Positions 1-7,624 of a stretch of 33,606 nucleotides of DNA are shown here, piece by piece (the stretch's first letter is position 1; each line of letters begins with the position of its first letter). Below the pieces are notes generated by a model. The model was given only the letters and a program-made list of their open reading frames with translations, made no database searches and was not told the DNA's origin. Location: NCBI GenBank assembly GCA_934555895.1, contig CAKTFH010000025.1:1-33606 (forward strand). Reading direction: 5' to 3'. The DNA comes from an uncultured Muribaculaceae bacterium (GTDB lineage Bacteria > Bacteroidota > Bacteroidia > Bacteroidales > Muribaculaceae). The translations under genes were made by a program, and so were the position numbers.

Positions 1-228
1 GTTCGTTCGATTCACAGCGCAAATATACGCTGTTCGCTCGTCAACGCATGAGGAAATTTGTATTTTTAATTAGAAAATCTGTGCAAATCTGACCAAAAAC
101 AGCTTTTCGGGGGCGTTTCTACACAGTATTACCCGTTTTTCATACATATCACCTCATCGACAACGGAATCGCGATAGTTGTGCTACAAAGATAGCGAAAA
201 AGGGCTATTGCGTCAACAAGTCAAAAAA
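1..228. other. Intergenic leader region at left edge
   Basis: No convincing gene lies here. The stretch holds a leftward promoter (186-217) and, to its left, AT-rich sequence that would be the 5' untranslated leader of a gene starting beyond the left edge. A second box matching TAnnTTTG on the minus strand is at 20-27 but lacks a well-spaced upstream element. The stop codon of the ELWxxDGT gene is at 229-231. Confidence 0.5.
186..217 (-). promoter_or_regulatory. Bacteroidetes-type promoter for a gene off the left edge
   Basis: Read on the minus strand, the sequence is GTTG, 20 bases, TATCTTTG. This fits the Bacteroidetes primary sigma consensus TTTG-N19-21-TAnnTTTG with one mismatch in the upstream element. 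It faces left, away from the ELWxxDGT gene that ends just beside it, so it must serve a gene outside the window. Confidence 0.55.
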
Positions 229-2025
229 TCATCGGATGACAACCTTCCGTGTCGTGCCTCCCTGACGACGGATGTAAAGACCGGGAGTGTTGGCGTCGAC
301 ACGCATACCCTGAATGTTGAAGTACTCAACAGGTGCGTTGGCGTCGTTGCCACCTGCAATAACACTTTCTATACCGGCATGGAGCGGATTGTTGGGCTCG
401 AACTCAATTTCCATACGGTCGGGGTTGAGAGCCATATCCTTTTCGGGATTGTCGTAGGTGTAGCAGTAGGGAGTTTTTGTCAGTGTGGAATAGAAAACGC
501 ACTTGCCGTTGAGATTGCGAAGCATTGTCACTCCATCGTTGGTAGGATCGATGTTGGTGACCTCAACGGGCTCGCCGTCAATCTTATCGAGGCGTATAAG
601 GGTGGCCTTGTGGTTGTTGCGATTACCGGTCTGAGCGTAATAGAGTGTGCCGCCAATCACCTGAGGTGTGCGCACCCAGCAGGAACCGATGCCGGGGTTG
701 AAGTCGTAAACCAGCCATGTCTTCTCGCCGTCACATGCATTGAGTTCGCCGCCGTTCTGAACAGGCTCCTCAACACCCTGGCGATTACCGGTGTTGGCAC
801 AGAACACATATGTTTTACTGAACTCACAGCCTTCATCAGGATAGGAATGGCTCGACTCGGTGGGAGCGTAGGTATCGATATCGAAGATACGGAAGTTTCC
901 CTTCTCGCAATTGGTCATAGCGAGCTCGGTTCCGGTTTCAGGAGTGCTTCCGCGATAGAACATATAACCGAACGAGGGATAGCCTATACGGGTCACATTA
1001 CCGCCGTTGCCACAGAAGCCGAGGTCCGGGTCCTCTTTATTGGGGTTGATGGTGGGATTGGTGTTGTAAATTTCGTAGCATTCGCCGGTAGCGAGATCGT
1101 AAGCCCAGGGTTCGTTGCCTGAAGCCCAGCTCCATGCCTTGAAGAAGAGCTTCTCATTGTAGAAATTGCAAAGGTGAGCGATAGCGGCACCACGGGTAGC
1201 TCCTTCGAGCTTGCCGGTTGGATTGCCATCGGAGTCGATAGCCGGGTCTTTCTCCTTATTTATATCCATTACCATATATGTGCCTTCGGGGGTGCCGTCG
1301 GTCACCCAAAGCTCATCGCCGCATGTGGGGACATCCTCATTCACTGCGCTCACATCACCGATAAAGAACACTTTGCGGGCCACGCGCACCACATCTCCGT
1401 TGCGGTTGCCGCCGGGTTCACGCCCGGGGAAGAGGCTTGCCACCTCTTTCACGCGTGAAGTGCCCTCCTCGGTCCCATCTGACACATAGAGCCACCATTC
1501 GCCGTAAACCTCGGCTTCGGCATCCTTGGCAAAGAACACGAACTGGGTCTCGTTGAGCTGACAAAGGCCGCGGGGATCGGAGTTTCCGAGTTCGTTCACA
1601 TCAGCCACCATGTGTGTGCCCTCGGCAGTACCATCGGAAATCCACATCTCCTGACCGCCTGTTTCGTCCTGGGCCGAGAAGATGACCTTGTCATTGAAGC
1701 GGGTGAGCCAATTGATGTTGGAAGTGTTGGCACCGGGATAAATATCCTTAACCATGTAGCTGCCGCCCTGTGTGCCGTCTGAGGCCCAAAGCTCTTCGCC
1801 GTGAACACCGTCGTCGGCGCAGAAAAAGACTTTCCAGCCCTTTTCGTCGCTGCCGGAGACAACCATATTTTTCTCGGCATAGTCGCGCTCGTTGCTCGAC
1901 ACATTGGCTGTGACACCATCGGGACACAAAATCTCAAGTTGACCGGGGTCTCCGTTCTGAAGTTGGGCAGACACGCCCATAGCAGTGCATACTGCTGCGG
2001 AGAAAATTAATAATTTTTTTGTCAT
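229..2025 (-). CDS. Secreted ELWxxDGT-repeat protein with C-terminal sorting tail
   Basis: A 598-residue exported protein. Residues 1-20 form a Sec signal peptide with a likely cut after VSA. At least four ELWxxDGT repeats are visible, at about residues 77-86 (GEELWASDGT), 125-133 (GQEMWISDGT), 177-185 (LYVSDGT) and 237-245 (GDELWVTDGT). Each is followed by a 'G-(S/T)-x-M-V-x-D-(I/V)' stretch, the usual continuation of this repeat, which is thought to form beta-propeller-like blades. Later, more diverged copies (GNEPWAYDLATG, GTELAMTNC) suggest the propeller continues. The C-terminus has the FNIQGMRV...PGLYIRR...KVVIR pattern of Bacteroidetes sorting tails. The ligand is unknown; a surface or secreted binding role is inferred. 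It is transcribed divergently from the GH43 gene and appears to be a single-gene unit. Confidence 0.85.
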   Translation of the reverse strand: MTKKLLIFSAAVCTAMGVSAQLQNGDPGQLEILCPDGVTANVSSNERDYAEKNMVVSGSDEKGWKVFFCADDGVHGEELWASDGTQGGSYMVKDIYPGANTSNINWLTRFNDKVIFSAQDETGGQEMWISDGTAEGTHMVADVNELGNSDPRGLCQLNETQFVFFAKDAEAEVYGEWWLYVSDGTEEGTSRVKEVASLFPGREPGGNRNGDVVRVARKVFFIGDVSAVNEDVPTCGDELWVTDGTPEGTYMVMDINKEKDPAIDSDGNPTGKLEGATRGAAIAHLCNFYNEKLFFKAWSWASGNEPWAYDLATGECYEIYNTNPTINPNKEDPDLGFCGNGGNVTRIGYPSFGYMFYRGSTPETGTELAMTNCEKGNFRIFDIDTYAPTESSHSYPDEGCEFSKTYVFCANTGNRQGVEEPVQNGGELNACDGEKTWLVYDFNPGIGSCWVRTPQVIGGTLYYAQTGNRNNHKATLIRLDKIDGEPVEVTNIDPTNDGVTMLRNLNGKCVFYSTLTKTPYCYTYDNPEKDMALNPDRMEIEFEPNNPLHAGIESVIAGGNDANAPVEYFNIQGMRVDANTPGLYIRRQGGTTRKVVIR

Positions 2026-2192
2026 GATAAATAAAATTTAAGATGAATAGGGTTTCTGAGGGATGTTTCAGATCGGACCGATATGAAAAAATGTAAGCAG
2101 GCGCAGCAAGGGAAGAGATGCTCAGACTGGTAACGCGCCTACATATATACTTGTACGCGTCTTATATTTTATAATAATGATAAGGAGAAGAG

Positions 2193-2223
2193 CAAATTTA
2201 TGCCCGTAAAACAGTTGTTCAGT
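2193..2223 (-). promoter_or_regulatory. Possible promoter of the ELWxxDGT gene
   Basis: The minus strand reads TAAATTTG at 2200-2193, an exact match to TAnnTTTG. The upstream element at the expected distance (ACTG) is poor. It would give a leader of about 160 bases. Confidence 0.35.
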
Positions 2224-2289
2224 TCACGGCAGAGACGATGTTGAGGAGAGCGTTGCACAAAATTCCCCTCTTTTTGCACATATCACCCT

Positions 2290-2329
2290 ATTGAGGGTCG
2301 ACATTGTTGCTATCTTTGCCGCAAAGATA
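2290..2329 (+). promoter_or_regulatory. Promoter-like box within a 19-base palindrome, upstream of GH43
   Basis: TATCTTTG at 2311-2318 matches the -7 consensus, with ATTG 17 bases upstream, which is shorter than the usual 19-21. The box is the left arm of the perfect inverted repeat TATCTTTGC-C-GCAAAGATA (2311-2329), so the same -7 sequence is present on both strands. It could be a promoter with an overlapping operator. Confidence 0.4.
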
Positions 2330-2412
2330 CCACGAAAATTCTAACCTTAAAATACCACACCGAAAAAATCACAAAAAAATTATTCATCATAAAAACCACA
2401 CCTGTTTCACCC

Positions 2413-3420
2413 ATGAACAATCAAATGATTCTTCCGGCGCTGGCCGCCGCCGTTATAGGCACCGCCGCGCTCTGCACATCCTGCAAAAATTCCGCTAAAC
2501 AGGCTCCTGCCGAGGAGACAACAGCACAGGAAATCTTCTTTGCCGACCCGACAATCTATACCGAAAACGGGAAATACTACCTAACCGGCACACGCAACCG
2601 CGAGCCACTCGGCTTCGCACTGCTCGAGAGCGATGACCTCGCCACATGGCATGTGGCCAAACCCGACTCAATGATTCTCACTCCCGGCGAGAACACTTTC
2701 GGCACACAGGGCTTCTGGGCACCCCAGATATATAAACTCGGCGACAAATATCTCTTCGCCTACACCGCCAACGAGCAGATAGTGCTCGCTAAGGGCGACA
2801 GCATAACCGCCCTTTACACCCAGGAAGTGGCCGAACCTATCGACGGCTCGGAGAAGAACATAGACCCGTTCCTCTTCCGCGACGACGACGGCAAATTCTA
2901 CATGTACCATGTGCGCTTCGACCACGGCAACTGGCTGTGGGTGGGTGAATTCAACCCCGAGACAGGCAAATTCATCGAAGGCACCCTCAAACCTGTGTTC
3001 CGCAATGACCAGGCTTGGGAAGATACCAAGGCCTATCCCTCGGATGTAATCATGGAAGGCCCCACCGTAGTAAAAATGGATGGGAAATACTATATCTTCT
3101 ACTCAGCCAACCACTTCCTGAGCGACGATTATGCCGTGGGCTACGCAGTTGCCGACTCGCCTCTGGGCCCCTGGACCAAGAACCCTGCCAACCCCATGAT
3201 TCACCGCAACATAGTGGGTGAAAAGGGCTCAGGACACGGCGACATCTTCACCGACAACGAGGGCAACCTGCGCTACGTTTACCACGTGCATCACAACGAC
3301 TCGGTCGTAAGCCCCCGACGCACCCGCATCGTAAAACTCAATGTCGACAAGACCAACGGCCATCCCTACGCCATCACAGCCGATACAACTTCGATCATCA
3401 AACCCGTGCGAGTAGACTGA
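2413..3420 (+). CDS. Glycoside hydrolase family 43 lipoprotein
   Basis: A 335-residue five-bladed beta-propeller glycosidase of the GH43 type (arabinofuranosidase/xylosidase group), probably anchored in the outer membrane or periplasm. The N-terminus is a lipoprotein signal with the likely lipidated cysteine at C24 (LCTSC). The three acidic residues of GH43 are in order: base D45 in FFADPTIY, pKa-modulating D151 in NIDPFLF, and acid E215 in VIMEGPTVV. Further family landmarks are GKYYLTGT, GKFYMYHV, YYIFYSANHF and GSGHGDIF. A start at M5 is equally possible. It heads a rightward group with a toroid enzyme 68 bases downstream and a mutarotase, so the three probably process a hemicellulose- or arabinan-type glycan. 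Substrate cannot be read from the sequence. Confidence 0.9.
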   Translation: MNNQMILPALAAAVIGTAALCTSCKNSAKQAPAEETTAQEIFFADPTIYTENGKYYLTGTRNREPLGFALLESDDLATWHVAKPDSMILTPGENTFGTQGFWAPQIYKLGDKYLFAYTANEQIVLAKGDSITALYTQEVAEPIDGSEKNIDPFLFRDDDGKFYMYHVRFDHGNWLWVGEFNPETGKFIEGTLKPVFRNDQAWEDTKAYPSDVIMEGPTVVKMDGKYYIFYSANHFLSDDYAVGYAVADSPLGPWTKNPANPMIHRNIVGEKGSGHGDIFTDNEGNLRYVYHVHHNDSVVSPRRTRIVKLNVDKTNGHPYAITADTTSIIKPVRVD

Positions 3421-3433
3421 CGCACGCCACTCC

Positions 3434-3457
3434 CCTGGCGGCACTCTTGCCGCCAGG
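3434..3457 (+). terminator. Intercistronic hairpin after GH43
   Basis: A perfect 10-base-pair stem (CCTGGCGGCA / TGCCGCCAGG) with a CTCT loop, 14 bases after the GH43 stop. No clear T-run follows, so it is more likely an mRNA-stabilising or partial terminator hairpin between two genes of one unit than a full stop. Confidence 0.5.
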
Positions 3458-3488
3458 ATTATCTCACACACTCACTTACACTTAACCG

Positions 3489-5483
3489 ATGAAGAAACTC
3501 ATTGCAATAACAGCGATGCTGGCGGCATTCAACTGTCAGGCAGCCACCGAACTCGCACTGAAGACACCGGGCGGAGCCACCACAGTATATCAGCTCACCG
3601 GCGACGGTGTGATGAAAACACAGGGAGGCCAGACCCTCCCGCTTACCGTGACCCGCACAGCCACTGCCGGAGCCGACGGCGTAACCACCGTGACCTTCAA
3701 CATCAAAGCCAACGAGACATGCTGGTTCAACCTCAGCGAGACCGCCCCGCTTGAGGGCACCGCTCACGCCGACTGCGAGTTCTACATGCCAGGCTTCTGG
3801 TATCACCACAACCTGCGCTCACCCGAGAAAGCGCCCTCGTTCAAGACCTCCGACAGCTGGGAGGTGCGTGAGGACCGCCTCAGCTCGCCTCTGACCGGCA
3901 TCTACAATCCCGCCGACGGTTCAGCGCTCACCGTGCTCCGCATCAACCCCGACGACCATGCCGAATGCATCCTGCAGAACCTCTCGGGCGATGTAATCCT
4001 GCCCGGACACACATCGCTCGGCTCCACCGGTTTCCGCAACATCGACGGTAAGGCGGCGCTCGTCTACAGCTACCCATACGTGGAGGCTCCCAAGCGTTAT
4101 ATCCGCAAGCTCACACTCATCGATCCCGTGCGTACATTCGAGCGCCTGCGCAAAGGCGAGGAACGCACCATCACATGGCAGCTCCGCGGCTCTAAAGCAG
4201 CCGACTACAGCGACTTCGTGGCCGATGTATGGAACTATACTTACGATACTCTGGCACCGCAGACCGTGCAGACAGGCCTCACCCCCGACGATGCCAAAGA
4301 GCATATGGCCGACTACTTCCGCACCGCCTATGTCGACAAATATCCCCTGAAATATTATTCGGGAGCAGGCATGCGCACCACCGACTGCAACCTCACTCAG
4401 GATTTCCAGATCGGTTTCGTAGGCCGAGTGCTCCTCAATGCCTTCAACGCCCACGAATACGGCCTGCAGCACAACCGCCCCGACCTCGTGGCCAATGCCG
4501 AGAGCATCTTCGCCAGCACTCTGGAGCACGGATTCACTCCCGAAGGCTTCTTCCGTGAGTCGGTACGTGCCGCCGAAAACCGCGACATAGAGTTCCTCAG
4601 CATACGCCGCCAGAGCGAAGGCGCATTCGCCATGCTCAACTGGCTCGAGGCCGAACGTAAGGCCGGCCGCAAGCATCCCGAATGGGACCAGAAGGTACGC
4701 AATCTATTAGACCTCATGCTGAAGCTGCAGAAACCCGACGGCAGCTTCCCGCGCAAGTTCAACAACGACCTGTCGGACATGGACCCCTCGGGAGGCTCCA
4801 CACCATGCGCCACACTCCCCATGAGCATGGGGTATAAATATTTCGGCGACAAGCGCTACCTCGAGAGCGCACGCGCAACAGCCCGGTATCTCGAAAACGA
4901 ACTCATCAACAAGGCCGACTATTTCTCGTCGACCCTCGACGCCAACTGCGAGGACAAGGAAGCATCGTTCTACGCCTCCACCGCACTTTATTATCTCAGC
5001 CATGTGGTAAAAGGCGAGGAGCGCGACCACTACATGGACCTCTGCCGCAAGAGCGCATACTTCTGCCTCTCATGGTATTACCTATGGGATGTACCCTTCG
5101 CCGACGGCCAGATGCTCGGTGATGTCGACTTCAAGAGCCGCGGCTGGGGCAATGTGTCGGTTGAGAACAACCATATTGATGTCTACATCTTCGAGTTCAC
5201 CGCTGTGCTCGACAAGCTCGCCAAGCAGTTCGGTGAGCAGCGTCTGGCCGACTTCTCGAAAGTAATCCAGACCTCCATGCTCCAGCTCATGCCCACACAG
5301 GACCACATGTTCGACATCGGCAAACGCGGCTACTACCCCGAGGTGGTACAGCACACCGCATGGGACTATGGTCGCAACGGCAAAGGTTTCTACAACAACA
5401 TCTTCGCTCCGGGCTGGACCGTGGCATCGCTATGGCAGATGCTCTCACCCGACCGCGTGGACCGCTTCTTTGCAAAAAAATGA
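3489..5483 (+). CDS. Secreted helical-toroid enzyme, putative polysaccharide-active
   Basis: A 664-residue exported protein with a signal peptide (cut near CQA-A, residue 18). Residues 20 to about 235 look like a beta-sandwich. About 260-650 is a helix-rich region with recurring aromatic/acidic segments, in the style of six-hairpin (alpha/alpha) toroid glycosidases or lyases. Examples are CNLTQDFQIGFVGRVLL, TPEGFFRESV, QKPDGSFPRKFNNDLS and WGNVSVENNHIDVYIFEF. Acidic residues in these segments are candidate catalytic residues, but I cannot assign a CAZy family. It lies between a GH43 enzyme and a secreted aldose epimerase, supporting a role in sugar release outside the cytoplasm. The product could also be a structural or non-catalytic toroid; the fold is better supported than the activity. 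Confidence 0.65.
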   Translation: MKKLIAITAMLAAFNCQAATELALKTPGGATTVYQLTGDGVMKTQGGQTLPLTVTRTATAGADGVTTVTFNIKANETCWFNLSETAPLEGTAHADCEFYMPGFWYHHNLRSPEKAPSFKTSDSWEVREDRLSSPLTGIYNPADGSALTVLRINPDDHAECILQNLSGDVILPGHTSLGSTGFRNIDGKAALVYSYPYVEAPKRYIRKLTLIDPVRTFERLRKGEERTITWQLRGSKAADYSDFVADVWNYTYDTLAPQTVQTGLTPDDAKEHMADYFRTAYVDKYPLKYYSGAGMRTTDCNLTQDFQIGFVGRVLLNAFNAHEYGLQHNRPDLVANAESIFASTLEHGFTPEGFFRESVRAAENRDIEFLSIRRQSEGAFAMLNWLEAERKAGRKHPEWDQKVRNLLDLMLKLQKPDGSFPRKFNNDLSDMDPSGGSTPCATLPMSMGYKYFGDKRYLESARATARYLENELINKADYFSSTLDANCEDKEASFYASTALYYLSHVVKGEERDHYMDLCRKSAYFCLSWYYLWDVPFADGQMLGDVDFKSRGWGNVSVENNHIDVYIFEFTAVLDKLAKQFGEQRLADFSKVIQTSMLQLMPTQDHMFDIGKRGYYPEVVQHTAWDYGRNGKGFYNNIFAPGWTVASLWQMLSPDRVDRFFAKK

Positions 5484-5506
5484 GCTCTCCTGAGCAGATT
5501 TCATAA

Positions 5507-5554
5507 AAAAAGGATGATTGCAGGGGCCTATTTTCTCCTGCAATCATTCTTTTT
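5507..5554 (+). terminator. Terminator after toroid enzyme
   Basis: A long hairpin whose arms GATGATTGCAGG and CCTGCAATCATTC are flanked by an A-run and a T-run. The A/T arms extend the stem to about 17 pairs with one G-T pair. It would work in both directions. It separates the toroid gene from the mutarotase gene. Confidence 0.75.
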
Positions 5555-5557
5555 GCT

Positions 5558-5565
5558 TATATTTG
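5558..5565 (+). promoter_or_regulatory. -7-like promoter box upstream of the mutarotase gene
   Basis: TATATTTG matches TAnnTTTG exactly. No TTTG is found at 19-21 bases upstream, where the terminator hairpin lies. The box supports separate transcription of the mutarotase. Confidence 0.35.
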
Positions 5566-5640
5566 CAAATCGCTTCGTGCGATTAATATACCGGAAAAAC
5601 AACCTCAAACCAATCTTTATAACTAATAAACAGGTAGATA

Positions 5641-6807
5641 ATGAAACACAATCTGCTTATCGCCGCCGGCGCGCTGGTGGCTCTCTCGGCCTGCTCAGAC
5701 AGCAAAACCGAGACCACACTCACAGAGTCGGGCCTCGACCCTCAGAAATTCGTGGCCGAATACAAAGGCGACTCCACAGCCCTCTACATCCTGAAGAACG
5801 ACAAAGGCATGGAGGCTTGCATCACCAACTTCGGCGGACGCATAGTATCACTCATGGTGCCCGACCGTCAGGGCAAGCTCACCGATGTAGTGCTCGGCTT
5901 CGACAGCATCCAGGCTTACTTCCCGGAAGTGAACGGCACCGACTTCGGCGCTGTAATCGGCCGCTACGCCAACCGCATCAACCAAGGCCAGTTCACTCTC
6001 GACGGTACCACTTATCAGCTTCCTCAGAACAACTACGGCCATTGCCTCCACGGCGGCGGCGACATGGGCGCTATGGGATGGCAGTACCACGTTTTCCAGG
6101 CCGACCAGGCCAACGACAGCACCCTTGTGCTAACCCTCACCTCTCCCGACATGGAGAACAATTTCCCCGGCACTGTCAATGTGAAGGTCACCTATGTACT
6201 CGGAGCTGACAATGACCTCAATATAGCATATGAGGCAACCACCGACAAACCCACCATCATCAACATGACCAACCACTCCTACTTCAACCTCTCCGGCAAC
6301 CACGCCAATACCATCGAGGATGAAGTGCTCTGGCTCAACGCATCCAACTTCACTCCCGTCGACAGCACATTCATGACTTCGGGTGAAATCCTCCCCGTGG
6401 AGGGCACTCCCATGGATTTCCGCACTCCCAAAGCCATCGGCAAGGACATCAAGGCTGACGACCAGCAGATACACAACGCCAACGGCTTCGACCACAACTG
6501 GGTGCTCGACACCAAGGGCGACATGGCCACCTGCGGCGCAACTCTGGAGGACCTCACCACAGGCATACGCATGGAAGTATATACCGACGAGCCCGGCGTG
6601 CAGGTTTACACCGGCAACTTCCTCGACGGCAAAACCGTGGGTAAAGGCGGCATCGCCTATCCCCAGCGCGCAGCCATCTGCCTCGAGACCCAGCACTATC
6701 CCGACAGCCCCAACAAGCCCCAGTGGCCTTCGGTTGTGCTCCGTCCGGGTGAAACCTACACCGGTCACTGCACATATCAGTTCAGCACCATCCCCGAAGC
6801 CAAATAA
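5641..6807 (+). CDS. galM: Aldose 1-epimerase (galactose mutarotase), lipoprotein
   Basis: A 388-residue enzyme that interconverts the alpha and beta anomers of aldoses such as galactose (EC 5.1.3.3). Family landmarks are the GHCLHGGGDMGAMGWQ region, catalytic-type His212 in NMTNHSYFNLSG, and the catalytic base Glu349 in CLETQHYPDSPN, with the usual PGETYTGHCTYQFS C-terminus. Unlike the classical cytosolic enzyme it starts with a lipoprotein signal (LSAC, lipid on C18), so it acts in the periplasm or at the membrane. The gene follows the GH43 and toroid genes, though a terminator and a promoter-like box lie between, so it may be expressed separately. It ends at a strong terminator. Confidence 0.92.
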   Translation: MKHNLLIAAGALVALSACSDSKTETTLTESGLDPQKFVAEYKGDSTALYILKNDKGMEACITNFGGRIVSLMVPDRQGKLTDVVLGFDSIQAYFPEVNGTDFGAVIGRYANRINQGQFTLDGTTYQLPQNNYGHCLHGGGDMGAMGWQYHVFQADQANDSTLVLTLTSPDMENNFPGTVNVKVTYVLGADNDLNIAYEATTDKPTIINMTNHSYFNLSGNHANTIEDEVLWLNASNFTPVDSTFMTSGEILPVEGTPMDFRTPKAIGKDIKADDQQIHNANGFDHNWVLDTKGDMATCGATLEDLTTGIRMEVYTDEPGVQVYTGNFLDGKTVGKGGIAYPQRAAICLETQHYPDSPNKPQWPSVVLRPGETYTGHCTYQFSTIPEAK

Positions 6808-6827
6808 TCGGGCATAGACAAAACCAC

Positions 6828-6879
6828 AGCGGGCCGCGCTGCTTCCTCCGGGGAGTGCGCGGCCCGCTTGCTATTTTTT
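6828..6879 (+). terminator. Strong rho-independent terminator after galM
   Basis: A 12-pair GC-rich stem (AGCGGGCCGCGC / GCGCGGCCCGCT) at 6828-6868 is followed by a T-run at 6873-6879. It sits between two converging units and may also stop leftward transcripts from rnhA, although the leftward T-run is poor. Confidence 0.85.
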
Positions 6880-6945
6880 ATAAGGTAATCAGCAAGCTAA
6901 TTACACAGTGACAGGGAAGCTGACTGCCAAATGCTGTAAAAGTGG

Positions 6946-7611
6946 TTATTTGCGGTGGAAATCTGCTGGAATCTCACCCCAAGACTCGGTATCCCAGCGA
7001 AGGATAGGGTTGGTAAAGTTGTGGGTGCGGAGCCATGTGTCTGCACGGTCGAGAAGCTCGAAGATGCGGCCGTTGCGGGGCGTGCGCGCCAGCTTGCTGC
7101 GGTGACCTTTTGCGCGAATCCAGGAGCGCCCCGTGAGCGAATCGGTATATATGGGTGTATGGCCGTCGCCCCGCTGATAGAGATATGCCAATGCATGCAC
7201 GAGCGCCAGATATTCAGCTACATTATTGGTACCGTCCGGTAGCGGTCCGAGATGAAAAAGACATTCTCCCGTGCCTACAACAACACCCTGATATTCCATC
7301 GGGCCCGGATTTCCGGCACATGCACCGTCCACGGCTATCGCATGCCGGTTTATCTCGGGGATATCGAACAATGCGGGAGCCACAGGCTGCAAGGCACGGG
7401 CCGAAGAGGCATTGTGTTCGGCTATGCGCTCAATAATCGCACCCTGGTCCTCCTCACCGCCGCGAAAAGCTATCGTAGCTGCCGTCTGGTCGGCGAAAGC
7501 CTTATATTTCGCTCCCGGGAAGCCGTCGACCTGCGCCAGGCAGTCGTCCCAGTCCTCATAAATGCCGGGCTCTCTGCCCACCCACACTACATAGAATTTT
7601 CTTTTTGCCAT
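6946..7611 (-). CDS. rnhA: Ribonuclease H with N-terminal viroplasmin domain
   Basis: A 221-residue enzyme that cleaves the RNA strand of RNA/DNA hybrids (EC 3.1.26.4). Residues 1 to about 50 form a viroplasmin (caulimovirus-type) domain, with the marks YVVWVGREPGIYEDWDDC and FPGAKYKAFADQTAA. This domain is known to bind hybrids in eukaryotic-like RNases H. The RNase H domain follows, with the acidic residues in order: Asp in AVDGACAGNPG, Glu in NNVAEYLALVHAL, Asp in IYTDSLTG, and a last Asp in the WGEIPADF tail. The last motif is atypical compared with E. coli RNase HI. It is the last gene of the leftward mscL-aroK-ald-rnhA run, 13 bases after the ald-like gene. Confidence 0.88.
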   Translation of the reverse strand: MAKRKFYVVWVGREPGIYEDWDDCLAQVDGFPGAKYKAFADQTAATIAFRGGEEDQGAIIERIAEHNASSARALQPVAPALFDIPEINRHAIAVDGACAGNPGPMEYQGVVVGTGECLFHLGPLPDGTNNVAEYLALVHALAYLYQRGDGHTPIYTDSLTGRSWIRAKGHRSKLARTPRNGRIFELLDRADTWLRTHNFTNPILRWDTESWGEIPADFHRK

Positions 7612-7624
7612 AAAAACGTAACAA

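Larger units (their letters stand above)
2026..2412. other. Divergent intergenic region between ELWxxDGT and GH43 genes
   Basis: A 387-base AT-rich spacer between divergent genes. It carries a leftward -7-like box at 2193-2200 and a rightward TATCTTTG box inside a 19-base perfect palindrome at 2311-2329. No RNA gene or small ORF with convincing features is seen. Confidence 0.5.

Noticed and set aside
178..1122. 314-codon plus-strand open frame
   Set aside because: It lies antisense to the ELWxxDGT gene, has no signal or family motif, and its sequence follows the mirrored codon pattern of the real gene.
3921..4676. 251-codon minus-strand frame inside the toroid gene
   Set aside because: It is an antisense shadow of a gene with a signal peptide and continuous domains; no motif of its own.
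6130..6768. 212-codon minus-strand frame
   Set aside because: It is antisense to the mutarotase gene, whose catalytic residues are intact.
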